Shown here one piece after another: positions 1 to 9,192 of a stretch of DNA of 64,000 nucleotides. Below the pieces are notes generated by a model. The model did no database searches. It saw only the letters and a list, made by a program, of their open reading frames with translations, and was not told the origin of the DNA. Positions within the stretch are counted from its first letter, which is position 1. Each line of letters begins with the position of its first letter. A program made the position numbers and the translations under genes. The stretch is from the NCBI RefSeq assembly GCF_000743355.1, contig NZ_JQEI01000016.1, positions 186,001 to 250,000 of the forward strand, read 5' to 3'. This DNA is from Serratia sp. Ag1 (lineage in GTDB: Bacteria; Pseudomonadota; Gammaproteobacteria; Enterobacterales; Enterobacteriaceae).

Positions 1-69
1 ATAACCGAGTACGGTACCGATGGTCACCAAACCGATCATGTACCAGCGTAACCCTTTAATTTTACGCAT
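1..69 (-). CDS. exuT: Hexuronate transporter ExuT, N-terminal fragment
   Basis: The minus strand from base 69 to the window edge encodes 23 codons starting MRKIKGLRWYMIG, which matches the start of enterobacterial ExuT, the MFS importer of galacturonate and glucuronate. The rest lies outside the window. It is divergent from uxaC, as in E. coli, so the two share a control region. The identification rests on these few residues plus synteny. Confidence 0.85.
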   Translation of the reverse strand, partial: MRKIKGLRWYMIGLVTIGTVLGY

Positions 70-468
70 CCAAAACTTCTCCCAATCTTGAAATTTCTGC
101 CACCGGTAAACCCGTGGCGTTTCATGTGGTGATTCCCTTTCATTCGTGTTTGCCAGTCTTCCTGTCACCGGCATCCCCCCTGCACAAGCCATAGTGAACT
201 GTTGAAAAAGAGTGCGGGGTGATGAGACAATAACTTGTCATACAGGTTTGAAAGTTGAGTGATATCACAAAAGCTGAGAATCAATTGGGCAATAATAGAT
301 TGCAAATTGTTACACCAGTTCGGTGAGGTTTTGTCGATAAAATGTGCTCAAGGCGACGCTTTTACGGGTACTGCAGGCGAAAAATGACTGGACGCTGGAT
401 TAAATTGGTGTGATAACTTTTCCGAATTAACCGCAAGGCTAGCCAAGAAACAAGGTGAGGAACCCGAT
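70..468. promoter_or_regulatory. Divergent exuT/uxaC control region
   Basis: This gene-free interval separates divergent exuT and uxaC. It holds a CRP-like sequence at 254-269 (GTTGA, six bases, TCACA) and an ExuR-like half-palindrome at 402-419 beginning AAATTGGT. In E. coli this promoter pair is repressed by ExuR and activated by CRP, so both sites are expected here. Both are imperfect matches. The uxaC ribosome-binding site is the AAGGTGAGG at about 450-458. Confidence 0.5.
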
Positions 469-1881
469 ATGGCCACGTTTTTGAGCGATGATTTTTTGTT
501 GGACAGTGAATTTGCCCGCCGCCTCTATCATGATTACGCTGCAGATCAGCCAATTTTCGATTATCACTGCCATCTGCCACCACAGCAGATTGCCGAAAAT
601 TACCGTTTCCAAAACATGTATGATATTTGGCTGAAGGGCGATCACTATAAATGGCGGGCAATGCGCACCAACGGGGTAGCTGAGCGCCTGTGTACTGGCG
701 ATGCCTCCGATCGTGAAAAGTTTGATGCCTGGGCCGCGACGGTGCCGCATACCATTGGTAACCCCCTCTATCACTGGACGCACCTGGAATTGCGTCGCCC
801 GTTTGGTATTACCGGCAAACTGCTATCACCGAGCACAGCAGACGAGATTTGGCAGCGTGGTAACCAATTGCTGGCACAAGATGCATTCAGCGCGCGTGGC
901 ATCATGAAACAGATGAACGTGAAGATGGTGGGGACTACCGATGATCCGATCGACGATCTGCGCCACCATAAAGCGATTGCCGCTGATGGCAGTTTTGATA
1001 TCAAAGTGTTGCCAAGCTGGCGGCCAGATAAAGCCTTTAATATTGAAGCGCCAGGGTTCAATGACTATCTGCAACAGTTGGAAGCCGCCGCAGATACCTC
1101 GATCACGCGTTTCAGCGATCTGCGCGACGCGCTGAAAAAACGTCTGGATTACTTTGCGGCGCACGGCTGCAAGGTTTCCGATCACGCGCTGGATGTGGTG
1201 GTTTACGGTGAAGCCGATGAAGCCACGCTGGACAGTATTCTGGCGCAGCGGTTGAGTGGCAAGATGCCAACCCCGCAGCAGAGCGCACAGTTCAAAACCG
1301 CCGTGCTGCTGTTCCTGGCCAGCGAATACCAGCGCCGTGAGTGGGTACAGCAATATCACATCGGTGCGTTGCGTAATAACAACAGCCGGATGTTTGCCAC
1401 TATTGGCCCGGATATCGGTTTTGACTCAATTAATGATCAACCGATGGCTGAACCTTTGTCGCGCTTGCTGGATGCGCAGGCGAAGCAGGGCAATCTGCCA
1501 AAAACCATCCTTTACTGCCTTAACCCGCGTGATAACGAAGTGCTTGGCACCATGATCGGCAACTTCCAGGGTGAAGGCTTGGCGGGCAAGATGCAGTTCG
1601 GCTCCGGCTGGTGGTTTAACGATCAGAAAGACGGCATGCAGCGCCAGATGACCCAACTGGCTCAGCTTGGGCTGCTCAGCCGTTTTGTCGGCATGCTGAC
1701 CGACAGCCGCAGTTTCCTGTCTTACACGCGCCACGAATACTTCCGTCGCATCTTGTGCCAGATGATTGGCCGCTGGGTGGCAGACGGCGAAGCTCCGGCG
1801 GATATCGTATTGCTAGGCGAAATGGTGAAAAACATCTGTTTCGATAATGCCAAGCAATATTTTGCTATCGAATTGGCATAG
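469..1881 (+). CDS. uxaC: Glucuronate isomerase UxaC
   Basis: Uronate isomerase interconverts D-glucuronate with D-fructuronate and D-galacturonate with D-tagaturonate, the first cytoplasmic step of hexuronate catabolism. The 470-residue length equals that of E. coli UxaC. The N-terminal DYHCHLPP motif supplies the HxH metal ligands of the amidohydrolase-fold barrel. A purine-rich Shine-Dalgarno sequence lies about 10 bases before the ATG. Only 8 bases separate it from uxaA, so the two form one operon. The neighbour order exuT / uxaC-uxaA matches E. coli. Confidence 0.96.
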   Translation: MATFLSDDFLLDSEFARRLYHDYAADQPIFDYHCHLPPQQIAENYRFQNMYDIWLKGDHYKWRAMRTNGVAERLCTGDASDREKFDAWAATVPHTIGNPLYHWTHLELRRPFGITGKLLSPSTADEIWQRGNQLLAQDAFSARGIMKQMNVKMVGTTDDPIDDLRHHKAIAADGSFDIKVLPSWRPDKAFNIEAPGFNDYLQQLEAAADTSITRFSDLRDALKKRLDYFAAHGCKVSDHALDVVVYGEADEATLDSILAQRLSGKMPTPQQSAQFKTAVLLFLASEYQRREWVQQYHIGALRNNNSRMFATIGPDIGFDSINDQPMAEPLSRLLDAQAKQGNLPKTILYCLNPRDNEVLGTMIGNFQGEGLAGKMQFGSGWWFNDQKDGMQRQMTQLAQLGLLSRFVGMLTDSRSFLSYTRHEYFRRILCQMIGRWVADGEAPADIVLLGEMVKNICFDNAKQYFAIELA

Positions 1882-1889
1882 GTTGGTGT

Positions 1890-3380
1890 ATGCAACGCAT
1901 CATAAAAATTCATTCAAAAGACAATGTGGCGGTGGCGCTGTGTGATTTGGCTGCCGGAGAGACGCAAACGCTGGGCGAACGCGTTATTACGCTGGCGCAG
2001 GACGTCGCGCGTGGGCATAAGTTTGCTCTTGAACCGATTGCCGTAGGCGAGATGATCGTCAAATACGGTTTACCAATCGGTCATGCGTTGGTGGCGATTG
2101 CGCCGGGTGAGCATATTCATTCGCAAAATGCCAAAACCAACCTGAGCGATCTCGACAGCTACCAGTATCAACCGGAATTCCAAACTTTACCGGCGCAGGC
2201 AGCGGATCGCGCGGTGCAGATCTATCGGCGCAGCAATGGCGAGGTGGGGATCCGCAACGAACTGTGGATCATCCCCACGGTCGGTTGTGTCAACGGCATT
2301 GCTCGCCAGATCCAGCAACGCTTTTTGAAGGAAACCGGCGAAGCGCAGGGGATCGATGGCGTCCATCTGTTCAGCCACCCGTTTGGCTGTTCGCAGCTTG
2401 GTCAGGATCATGAAAATACCCGTACCATGCTGCAAAATATGGTGCGTCACCCGAATGCCGGTGCGGTGCTGGTTATCGGTTTAGGGTGCGAGAACAACCA
2501 GGTAGACGCATTCCGCACCACGCTTGGCGAATTTGATGAGCAGCGGGTGCACTTTATGGTTTGCCAGCAGCAGGATGATGAGGTTGAGGCCGGGCTGGAG
2601 CATTTACATCAGTTGTACCAGATCATGCGCGACGATCGCCGTCAGCCGGGCAAGCTCAGCGAACTGAAGTTTGGCCTGGAGTGCGGCGGTTCCGATGGTT
2701 TATCCGGTATTACGGCCAACCCGTTGCTGGGGTGTTTCTCGGATTATGTGATCGCCAACGGCGGCACCACGGTATTGACGGAAGTGCCGGAAATGTTTGG
2801 TGCTGAACGCATTCTGATGAGCCGCTGCCGTGACGAAAGCACCTTCGAAAAAACCGTCAGTATGGTCAATGACTTCAAGCAGTACTTTATCGCCCACGAT
2901 CAGCCGATCTACGAAAACCCATCGCCGGGTAACAAAGCGGGCGGCATCACCACATTGGAGGAGAAATCACTCGGTTGTACCCAAAAAGCCGGGCAGAGCC
3001 AGGTGGTGGACGTGTTGAAATACGGCGAACGCCTGCGTCAGCCGGGGCTAAACCTGCTGAGTGCGCCGGGCAACGATGCCGTTGCCACCAGTGCTTTGGC
3101 CGGTGCCGGTTGCCATATGGTGTTGTTCAGCACCGGGCGCGGCACGCCATACGGGGGTTTTGTGCCAACGGTTAAACTGGCTACCAACTCAGAGTTGGCG
3201 GCTAAAAAACCGCACTGGATCGATTTCGATGCCGGGCAACTGATCCACGGTGTGCCGATGGATAAAATGTTGGGGCAGTTTGTCGATCTGATTGTCGCGA
3301 TTGCCGATGGCAAACCGGCGCGTAACGAAGTTAATGACTTCCGCGAACTGGCGATCTTTAAAAGCGGAGTGACATTGTAA
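1890..3380 (+). CDS. uxaA: Altronate dehydratase UxaA
   Basis: Converts D-altronate to 2-keto-3-deoxygluconate in galacturonate breakdown. The 496 residues fit the family (E. coli about 495): an N-terminal SAF-type domain over roughly the first 90 residues, then the UxaA/GarD catalytic region containing GLGCENNQ and the Cys/Gly-rich stretch CGGSDGLSGI. It is cotranscribed with uxaC. The tagaturonate reductase gene uxaB is not in the window. Confidence 0.96.
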   Translation: MQRIIKIHSKDNVAVALCDLAAGETQTLGERVITLAQDVARGHKFALEPIAVGEMIVKYGLPIGHALVAIAPGEHIHSQNAKTNLSDLDSYQYQPEFQTLPAQAADRAVQIYRRSNGEVGIRNELWIIPTVGCVNGIARQIQQRFLKETGEAQGIDGVHLFSHPFGCSQLGQDHENTRTMLQNMVRHPNAGAVLVIGLGCENNQVDAFRTTLGEFDEQRVHFMVCQQQDDEVEAGLEHLHQLYQIMRDDRRQPGKLSELKFGLECGGSDGLSGITANPLLGCFSDYVIANGGTTVLTEVPEMFGAERILMSRCRDESTFEKTVSMVNDFKQYFIAHDQPIYENPSPGNKAGGITTLEEKSLGCTQKAGQSQVVDVLKYGERLRQPGLNLLSAPGNDAVATSALAGAGCHMVLFSTGRGTPYGGFVPTVKLATNSELAAKKPHWIDFDAGQLIHGVPMDKMLGQFVDLIVAIADGKPARNEVNDFRELAIFKSGVTL

Positions 3381-3453
3381 AGCCTGACGGGCGGGAGTAG
3401 CATAAAACGGCGTTTTAATTCCAGCGTTTGCTATTTCCGCCCCAGGATCCCTC

Positions 3454-4011
3454 ATGACGTTTTATTGGTTTGCTCAGGCCGTTGGCGTATTGGCCTTTTT
3501 AGTGGGTATCACCAGCTTTTTCAATCGCAACGATCAGCGCTTTAAACTGCAATTATCGGCTTACAGCCTGATTATCGGCGTGCATTTCTTCCTGATGGGG
3601 GCCAGCGCTGCGGGCAGTAGTGCGCTGTTAGGGGCGTGCCGTAACCTGATCTCCATGCGTACTCGCAGCTTATGGATGATGTGGTTTTTCATTATCCTGA
3701 CGCCGATCATTGGCTTGTCCCATTTCAAGCACTGGATCGAACTGTTGCCCATTTTGGGGACGACAGCCAGTACCTGGGCTCTGTTTCGCACCCGTGGCCT
3801 GACGATTCGCTGTGTGATGTGGTGCTCAACCGCGTGTTGGGTGACGCACAATATCTGGCTAGGCTCGATTGGTGGCTCGCTGATTGAAGGCAGCTTCCTG
3901 CTGATGAATGGCTTCAACATCATCCGTTTTCGCCGCCTGCAACTACGTGGTATCGATCCTTTTGCTGCAGAAAAAAAGGCGCCCAATGGGCGCCTGGCTG
4001 ACGATCGTTAA
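3454..4011 (+). CDS. ygjV: Inner membrane protein YgjV
   Basis: A 185-residue hydrophobic protein with several membrane-spanning stretches; the N-terminus (FYWFAQAVGVLAFLVG) and overall length match YgjV of E. coli. Function is unknown. It sits between uxaA and sstT exactly as in E. coli. Its stop codon (TAA, 4009-4011) abuts the last base of convergent sstT, and its final codons contain the sstT terminator hairpin, so its hydrophilic C-terminal tail is constrained by a second function of the DNA. Confidence 0.9.
   Translation: MTFYWFAQAVGVLAFLVGITSFFNRNDQRFKLQLSAYSLIIGVHFFLMGASAAGSSALLGACRNLISMRTRSLWMMWFFIILTPIIGLSHFKHWIELLPILGTTASTWALFRTRGLTIRCVMWCSTACWVTHNIWLGSIGGSLIEGSFLLMNGFNIIRFRRLQLRGIDPFAAEKKAPNGRLADDR
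3971..3994 (-). terminator. Rho-independent terminator of sstT inside ygjV
   Basis: On the minus strand a perfect 7-bp stem (GGCGCCC / GGGCGCC, 3-base loop) is followed by seven T residues, a textbook intrinsic terminator. It lies about 20 bases past the sstT stop and inside the last codons of ygjV. On the plus strand the stem is preceded by an A-run, so it acts on sstT transcripts only. Confidence 0.88.
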
Positions 4012-5250
4012 CTACCGGCGGTTCTTCAGCGGATCTTTATCGGCCAACCGCTGGTCTTCTGCCTGACAGGCGGCTGCGGTAAACAGCACGTCGGTGGAAG
4101 AGTTCAGCGCGGTTTCTGCCGAATCCTGCAAGACGCCAATGATAAAGCCCACGGCGACCACTTGCATCGCGACATCGTTCGGGATGCCGAACATGTTACA
4201 GGCCAGTGGGATCAGCAACAGCGAACCGCCTGCCACCCCGGAAGCACCACAGGCACAGATGGCCGCTACCACGCTCAACAGCAGAGCGGTTGGTACGTCT
4301 ACTGGGATCCCCAGCGTATGCACTGCAGCCAGGGTCAGCACGGTGATGGTGATCGCGGCACCGGCCATGTTGATGGTGGCACCCAGCGGGATAGAAACCG
4401 AATAGGTATCTTCGTTCAGATTCAGCTTTTTGCTGAGCTCCATGTTAACCGGAATGTTAGCGGCGGAGCTGCGGGTAAAGAAGGCGGTGACGCCGCTTTC
4501 ACGCAGGCAGGTAAACACCAATGGATACGGATTACGACGGATCTTCCAGTAAACGATCAGCGGGTTAAGCACTAACGCGACCAGCAGCATACAGCCAATC
4601 AGCACCACCAGCAGTTGGGCATAACCCCACAGTGCGCTAAAGCCGGTTTCCGCCAGCGTAGAGGCCACCAGGCCAAAAATCCCCAAGGGCGCACAGCGGA
4701 TCACGGCGCGCACTACTAAGGTGATGGCGTGTGACATATCGGTGATCAGTGTTTTGGTGGTTTCAGAGGCATGGCGCAGTGCTAGGCCCAGACCAACCGC
4801 CCAGGTCAGAATGCCGATGTAGTTGGCATTGATCAATGCATTGAACGGGTTGGCGACCACGCTCATCAGCAGATTTTTCAGCACCTCAACGATACCCCCC
4901 GGCGGGTTGATATCGGTATTCCCCACGGCCAGAGCCAGCGTTGAGGGGAAGATAAAACTGATTAAAACGGCGGTCAGTGCGGCCGCAAAAGTACCGATCA
5001 GATAGAGGAACAGAATCGGGCGAATATTGGTTTTCTGGCCCTGTTTGTGATTGGCGATAGAGGCCATCACCAGCACCAGTACCAAGACCGGGGCAACGGC
5101 TTTCAGTGCGCCGACGAACAGCGAACCAAGTAGGCCAATAGCGGCGGCACTGGCTGGCGAAACCAGGGCGACCACGATACCGGCGACCAAACCGACCATT
5201 ATTTGTTTAACCAGGCTGCCCTGAGTGATGCGTACTAATAGTTTATTCAT
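4012..5250 (-). CDS. sstT: Serine/threonine:Na+ symporter SstT
   Basis: A 412-residue dicarboxylate/amino-acid:cation symporter (DAACS) family protein that imports serine and threonine with sodium. The start ([20 protein letters not shown]) and the [11 protein letters not shown]-type hairpin near the C-terminal third are characteristic of SstT. Its position between alx and ygjV is the E. coli arrangement. It is tail-to-tail with ygjV. A weak CRP-like palindrome (5440-5455, TGTGA, six bases, TAACA) lies some 190 bases upstream. Confidence 0.95.
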   Translation of the reverse strand: MNKLLVRITQGSLVKQIMVGLVAGIVVALVSPASAAAIGLLGSLFVGALKAVAPVLVLVLVMASIANHKQGQKTNIRPILFLYLIGTFAAALTAVLISFIFPSTLALAVGNTDINPPGGIVEVLKNLLMSVVANPFNALINANYIGILTWAVGLGLALRHASETTKTLITDMSHAITLVVRAVIRCAPLGIFGLVASTLAETGFSALWGYAQLLVVLIGCMLLVALVLNPLIVYWKIRRNPYPLVFTCLRESGVTAFFTRSSAANIPVNMELSKKLNLNEDTYSVSIPLGATINMAGAAITITVLTLAAVHTLGIPVDVPTALLLSVVAAICACGASGVAGGSLLLIPLACNMFGIPNDVAMQVVAVGFIIGVLQDSAETALNSSTDVLFTAAACQAEDQRLADKDPLKNRR

Positions 5251-5487
5251 GATGCTCTTGCGTTTCCGCTCCCCTGAAATGTGATTTACAGATGATTGCG
5301 CCTCGGTAGGAACTTTTAGTTTTATCTGTAACTAGGTGTGTTTGCCCGAGCAGTATTCAGTAAATGATAGGGGTTGAAAAGAGGGGATGCTGAAATTCCG
5401 TGTGTGGAGTAATCGTTTATAACATTCTATTTACATTTATGTGATCGCAATAACATTTGGCCTTATACGCTTATTGCCAGACAATCA

Positions 5488-5506
5488 CGGGGCGACTCGC
5501 GCCCCG
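5488..5506 (-). terminator. Hairpin downstream of alx
   Basis: A GC-rich 7-bp stem (CGGGGCG / CGCCCCG, 5-base loop) begins about 10 bases past the alx stop. No strong T-run follows on the minus strand, so it may be a weak terminator or a 3'-end protecting hairpin. Confidence 0.55.
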
Positions 5507-5515
5507 GATAACAGA

Positions 5516-6490
5516 TTATGGTGTGTTTCTCGATTTCATATCGTTACGGTGGTTGACCCAGATGTTGATCAACAGCGTCAGCAGCAGAATACCGGCCACC
5601 GTGCCCAGAGAAATGGCGATCGGGATATGGTAGAAATCGACGATCAGCATTTTAATACCGATAAATACCAGAATCACCGACAGGCCATATTTCAGCATCG
5701 AGAAGCGTTCCGCCACGTTAGCCAGCAGGAAGTACATGGCACGCAACCCCATGATGGCAAAAAGGTTAGAGGTCAGGACGATAAACGGATCGGTGGTCAC
5801 GGCGAAGATCGCAGGGATGCTGTCAACGGCGAAAATCACGTCGCTCAATTCCACCAGGATCAGCACCAACAACAGCGGCGTAGCGAACAGTATGCCGTTG
5901 CGGCGCACGAAAAAGCGCTCGCCTTCCAGATTATCCGTCATACGCAGGTGGCTACGCAGCCACTTCACCAGCGGTTTGTCACCGATGGCGGCATCATCTT
6001 CCTTCGCCAGCGCCATCTTGATACCGGTGAACAGCAGGAAAGCGCCAAACAGATACAGCAACCAGGCGAATTGTGTAATCAGCCAGCTACCAGCAAAAAT
6101 CATGATGGTACGCAGGATGATAGCGCCAAGTACGCCGAAGATCAGGACACGGCGTTGTAAATGAGCCGGGACGGCAAAATAGCTGAACAGCATCAGCCAA
6201 ACGAAGACGTTATCAACCGCCAGCGCTTTCTCAATCAGGTAACCGGTCAGGAAGGCCAGAGCTTGCGTGTCTGCCACGGCGCGCCCGGCGGTCTCGTTCA
6301 GGTAGTACCAGAAACCGGCGTTAAACAGCAGTGCCAGGCTCACCCACACCAAAGACCAGCAGGCGGCCTGCTTCAGCGTCATGGTTTGTGCGCCTTTGCG
6401 GCCTTGCAACAGTAAATCAATCACCAGCATAACGACGATAATGGCGGCGAAACTGGCCCATAGCCAGGGAGTACCAACGGTATTCAACAT
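5516..6490 (-). CDS. alx: TerC-family membrane protein Alx
   Basis: A 324-residue multi-pass inner membrane protein of the TerC family, matching Alx (YgjT) of E. coli, which is linked to manganese export and alkaline pH. The family's acidic membrane motifs are visible: [10 protein letters not shown] near residue 90 and [14 protein letters not shown] near 210. Upstream lies a yybP-ykoY leader, the known Mn/pH control of alx. sstT follows on the same strand after about 265 bases that include a hairpin, so the two are probably separate units. Confidence 0.95.
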   Translation of the reverse strand: MLNTVGTPWLWASFAAIIVVMLVIDLLLQGRKGAQTMTLKQAACWSLVWVSLALLFNAGFWYYLNETAGRAVADTQALAFLTGYLIEKALAVDNVFVWLMLFSYFAVPAHLQRRVLIFGVLGAIILRTIMIFAGSWLITQFAWLLYLFGAFLLFTGIKMALAKEDDAAIGDKPLVKWLRSHLRMTDNLEGERFFVRRNGILFATPLLLVLILVELSDVIFAVDSIPAIFAVTTDPFIVLTSNLFAIMGLRAMYFLLANVAERFSMLKYGLSVILVFIGIKMLIVDFYHIPIAISLGTVAGILLLTLLINIWVNHRNDMKSRNTP

Positions 6491-6506
6491 CGGGGATATC
6501 CTTTAG

Positions 6507-6541
6507 AAACAAAAACGGCCAACGTCGGAAGACGCTAGCCG
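6507..6541 (-). terminator. Terminator hairpin in the alx leader
   Basis: Just before alx the minus strand carries a hairpin pairing CGGC/GCCG and CGTC/GACG around an internal loop, capped by TTCC and followed by TTTTTG and further T residues. It sits between the aptamer and the alx start, where an expression-platform terminator would be. Confidence 0.8.
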
Positions 6542-6555
6542 CTCTGTGAACGCTG

Positions 6556-6696
6556 CAAGCAAACCTCGCCTTCCGGCAAGGTCTCACTTACAACGTTGAT
6601 GAAGGTTATGACACCTTGGACATCAGGTTGCCCGGTAACCGGATGCTTGCGCATCGTAATGACGATTAACCGGCAATGAAGTTACTCCCCTTTGCG
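6556..6696 (-). ncRNA. yybP-ykoY riboswitch (PRE element) of alx
   Basis: The untranslated leader of alx contains the aptamer signatures of the yybP-ykoY class: GGGGAGTAAC near its 5' end and GTAAGTGAGACCTTGCCGG near its 3' end, the paired loops that bind Mn2+ in this class. In E. coli this leader turns alx on with Mn2+ and alkaline pH. The terminator-like hairpin follows directly. Aptamer borders are estimated from the conserved segments. Confidence 0.88.
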
Positions 6697-6702
6697 TGGC
6701 AA

Positions 6703-6731
6703 AAAATAATGCAAAACCTGCGGGGGGTCAA
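6703..6731 (-). promoter_or_regulatory. Predicted sigma-70 promoter of alx
   Basis: On the minus strand TTGACC (6726-6731) and TATTTT (6703-6708) are separated by 17 bases and would start transcription just before the riboswitch aptamer. The spacing is ideal and the -35 matches 5 of 6 positions. Confidence 0.65.
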
Positions 6732-6744
6732 TGTTTAAAAATCG

Positions 6745-7476
6745 TTACCCAGCATTTAAGCGCTGCGCGCCGAGGCTGACGACAAAACCTTGCAACAGCA
6801 TCTGGCTGAATGGGGTATTGCTAACCTGTTGTTGTTTAACAAGGTAAGTCTGTTGATTGGCGGGATCCCGCTCGCTGAGCCAGCTCAGATAGCGCTGCAT
6901 GGCCGTGCCGTCAAATTCCGGGTGGAATTGGGTGGTTAACGCGTGATCGCCATAGCTCAGGATCTGGCAAGCATCCTGCTGCGAACGTGCCAGCACGTCG
7001 GCACCGGGTGGTGGCGTCAGCACCGATTGTGAATGGATCAGATTCGCTTTGAAACGCGGCGGCAATGCGGCAAGGCGCTTATCGTTGCTGGCGGCGGGCA
7101 GCAGTTCGATCTCCAATGTACCGACCTCCATCCCCTGCGGGTGATAGCCGACTTCTCCTCCTAACGCATAAGCCAGCAACTGATGGCCGTAACAGACGCC
7201 AAAAATCGGCAGCCTGATCTGCATCGCCTGTCGCAGCCACGCCGCTGCTTGCTCACTCCACGGCAGTTGTTCCGTCACCATTGCTGGTGAACCGGTGATC
7301 ACCACGCCGCAGTAGTTTTCTGGCGGCAACAGGGGCTCACCGGCAGGAAGATGAACGGTCTGCACGCGATCGGCAGCGATATTCCCTTGTTGCAGGAACA
7401 TCTGGTCAAAGTTGGCCAGTTCACGGCGAACGGCTTCCGGCGCATCGCCGGTTTGCATCAACAGTAACGGTTTCAT
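6745..7476 (-). CDS. Class I glutamine amidotransferase
   Basis: A 243-residue GATase1 protein of the GuaA-N-terminal-like type. The nucleophile elbow GVCYGHQLLA gives the catalytic Cys, and FHPEF near residue 190 supplies the His-Glu pair. The acceptor substrate is not evident. I chose the ATG at 7476 (MKPLLLMQTGD), one base after the ygjR stop; an upstream in-frame extension would run into ygjR. The tight spacing implies cotranscription with ygjR. Confidence 0.85.
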   Translation of the reverse strand: MKPLLLMQTGDAPEAVRRELANFDQMFLQQGNIAADRVQTVHLPAGEPLLPPENYCGVVITGSPAMVTEQLPWSEQAAAWLRQAMQIRLPIFGVCYGHQLLAYALGGEVGYHPQGMEVGTLEIELLPAASNDKRLAALPPRFKANLIHSQSVLTPPPGADVLARSQQDACQILSYGDHALTTQFHPEFDGTAMQRYLSWLSERDPANQQTYLVKQQQVSNTPFSQMLLQGFVVSLGAQRLNAG

Positions 7477-7477
7477 C

Positions 7478-8458
7478 TCATTCATCATCCGCCGGGAAGA
7501 CCACACCGGTTTGACGACGGATTTCGGTCAGCAAACGGGCGAGAGTTAATGAGTTTGCTAAACCGGGGTGTTCGATCTGCCGTTTTTCCACCAGTTCGAC
7601 AAAGGCTTCCGCCTCATACAGCATGGTATTGATGTGCTGTGGTTGGGTCAGGTCCTGCTGGCTGGCACCGCGCGGTGTCAGCACCACTTTCTGATATTCG
7701 GAGATCTTCTCGATCACCAATGTGCCGTCTTCCCCCTGGATCTCGCTGGGAATGTTCGAGTTGCTGACTTTGGAGTGCGTAATGGTTACGTCAAAATCAC
7801 CGTAGTTCAGGCAGACGGTGCCGTGAGCATCGACCCCGGTATCCAGTAGCGACGCAGTGGCCAGCACCGTTTGCGGAGCACCGAACAACGCCACCGCGTT
7901 GGCAACGCAGTAATAGCCAATATCCATGATCGAACCGTTGGAGAATTGCGGATTAAAGGTATTAGGGTTTTCACCGGCCAGATAACGTGGGTAGCGGGAA
8001 GAGTATTGGCAAAAGTTGAGGAGAGCCTTACGCAGCCTGCCTATTTTCGGCAATGCCTGTTGCAGCACCCGGAAGTTCGGCAAATAGGCGCTTTTAAATG
8101 CTTCAAACAGCACTACCTGATTTTCGCGCGCGCAGGCCACCAGCTTTTCCACTTGCTGCAGATTGGACGCCAGCGGTTTTTCGCAGATCACATGTTTTTT
8201 ATGGCTGAGGAACAGCAGTGATTGCGGGTAATGCAACGCGTTAGGGCTGGCGATATACACCGCGTCGATCGCATCGGATTGTGCCAGTTCTTCGAGAGAA
8301 TCGAAAAAATGTTCGACAGGGTAGTTGGCCCCAAATGCTCGCGCCTGTTCGAGGCTGCGTGAATAAATGGCGGTCAGCTTCATGTTGCCGCTCTCATGAG
8401 CTGCATCGATAAAACTTTCCGTAATCCAGTTGGTGCCAACGACAGCAAAACGAATCAT
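7478..8458 (-). CDS. ygjR: NAD(P)-binding oxidoreductase YgjR
   Basis: A 326-residue Gfo/Idh/MocA-family protein. The N-terminus MIRFAVVGTNWITESF, the CEKPLASN motif after the Rossmann half and the ending TGVVFPAD match YgjR of E. coli closely. The substrate is unknown; the family oxidises or reduces sugars and cyclitols. The start at 8458 is preferred over an ATG 21 bases upstream because it matches the homologue. The amidotransferase gene follows after one base. Confidence 0.93.
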   Translation of the reverse strand: MIRFAVVGTNWITESFIDAAHESGNMKLTAIYSRSLEQARAFGANYPVEHFFDSLEELAQSDAIDAVYIASPNALHYPQSLLFLSHKKHVICEKPLASNLQQVEKLVACARENQVVLFEAFKSAYLPNFRVLQQALPKIGRLRKALLNFCQYSSRYPRYLAGENPNTFNPQFSNGSIMDIGYYCVANAVALFGAPQTVLATASLLDTGVDAHGTVCLNYGDFDVTITHSKVSNSNIPSEIQGEDGTLVIEKISEYQKVVLTPRGASQQDLTQPQHINTMLYEAEAFVELVEKRQIEHPGLANSLTLARLLTEIRRQTGVVFPADDE

Positions 8459-8535
8459 AGGTAACTCCGGTTCCCGCAAACAAGTGGCTTAGGGAACCAG
8501 ATTAACACGCCATAAATGGAAGGCGAATGATTGTG

Positions 8536-9042
8536 TTAGCCGTACAGCGCACCAAATAATGACAGATGTGTGAGGTACAACCGGGTATCAAATTCCAGTT
8601 GGTGATAACTGGGTTCCATATGGCAACACAGGCTGTAGAACGCTTTGTTATGGTCTTTCTCTTTCAGGTGCGCCAACTCATGCACCACAATCATCCGTAG
8701 AAAAGCTTCTGGCGAGTTTTTGAACACTGTCGCTACACGGATCTCCGCTTTGGCCTTCAGCTTACCGCCCTGCACGCGAGAAATGGCGGTATGCATACCC
8801 AGCGCATGTTTCATCACCTGAATTTTGCCGTCGTAGGCCACTTTGCTCAACGGTTGGGCATTGCGCAGATGCTGGTTTTTCAGATCGACGGTAAACTGAT
8901 AGAGCGACTTGTCGGTGGTGTAGTCGTGCACCTGCGGGTAGCGTTGCAATAACACTTCGCCCAGCCGTTGCTGCTGGATCAACTGCTGCACCTGCGCTTG
9001 CAGATGTTCGGGATAGCCTTGCAGGTAGGTCAACTCAGACAT
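8536..9042 (-). CDS. ygjP: YgjP-type metallopeptidase-like protein
   Basis: A 168-residue DUF45/WrpM-like protein. The VVHELAHLKEKDHNKAFY stretch carries the HExxH zinc motif and a further downstream His, the arrangement seen in M48-related YgjP proteins. A cytoplasmic peptidase or phosphohydrolase role is not settled for the family. It precedes ygjR on the same strand with about 77 bases between them. Confidence 0.88.
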   Translation of the reverse strand: MSELTYLQGYPEHLQAQVQQLIQQQRLGEVLLQRYPQVHDYTTDKSLYQFTVDLKNQHLRNAQPLSKVAYDGKIQVMKHALGMHTAISRVQGGKLKAKAEIRVATVFKNSPEAFLRMIVVHELAHLKEKDHNKAFYSLCCHMEPSYHQLEFDTRLYLTHLSLFGALYG

Positions 9043-9192
9043 GCTGTTCAGAATTCAGTGGCGAAACGGGGCCTATATTGTATGACGTTTTTCCGCGCAA
9101 ATCCCGCAAAGGGCAATTAATCCCAAAAAACATTTTACTGATGCGCGTTTTTAGGGGATAAACGGCTCAAATTTTATCAGTCAGGAGGGGCA

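Noticed and set aside
5440-5455. CRP site upstream of sstT
   Set aside because: The right arm has a mismatch and it lies about 190 bases from the start codon, so it is too weak to list on its own.
5441-6160. 239-codon plus-strand frame opposite alx
   Set aside because: Gln/His-rich composition typical of antisense reading; alx is clearly the real gene.
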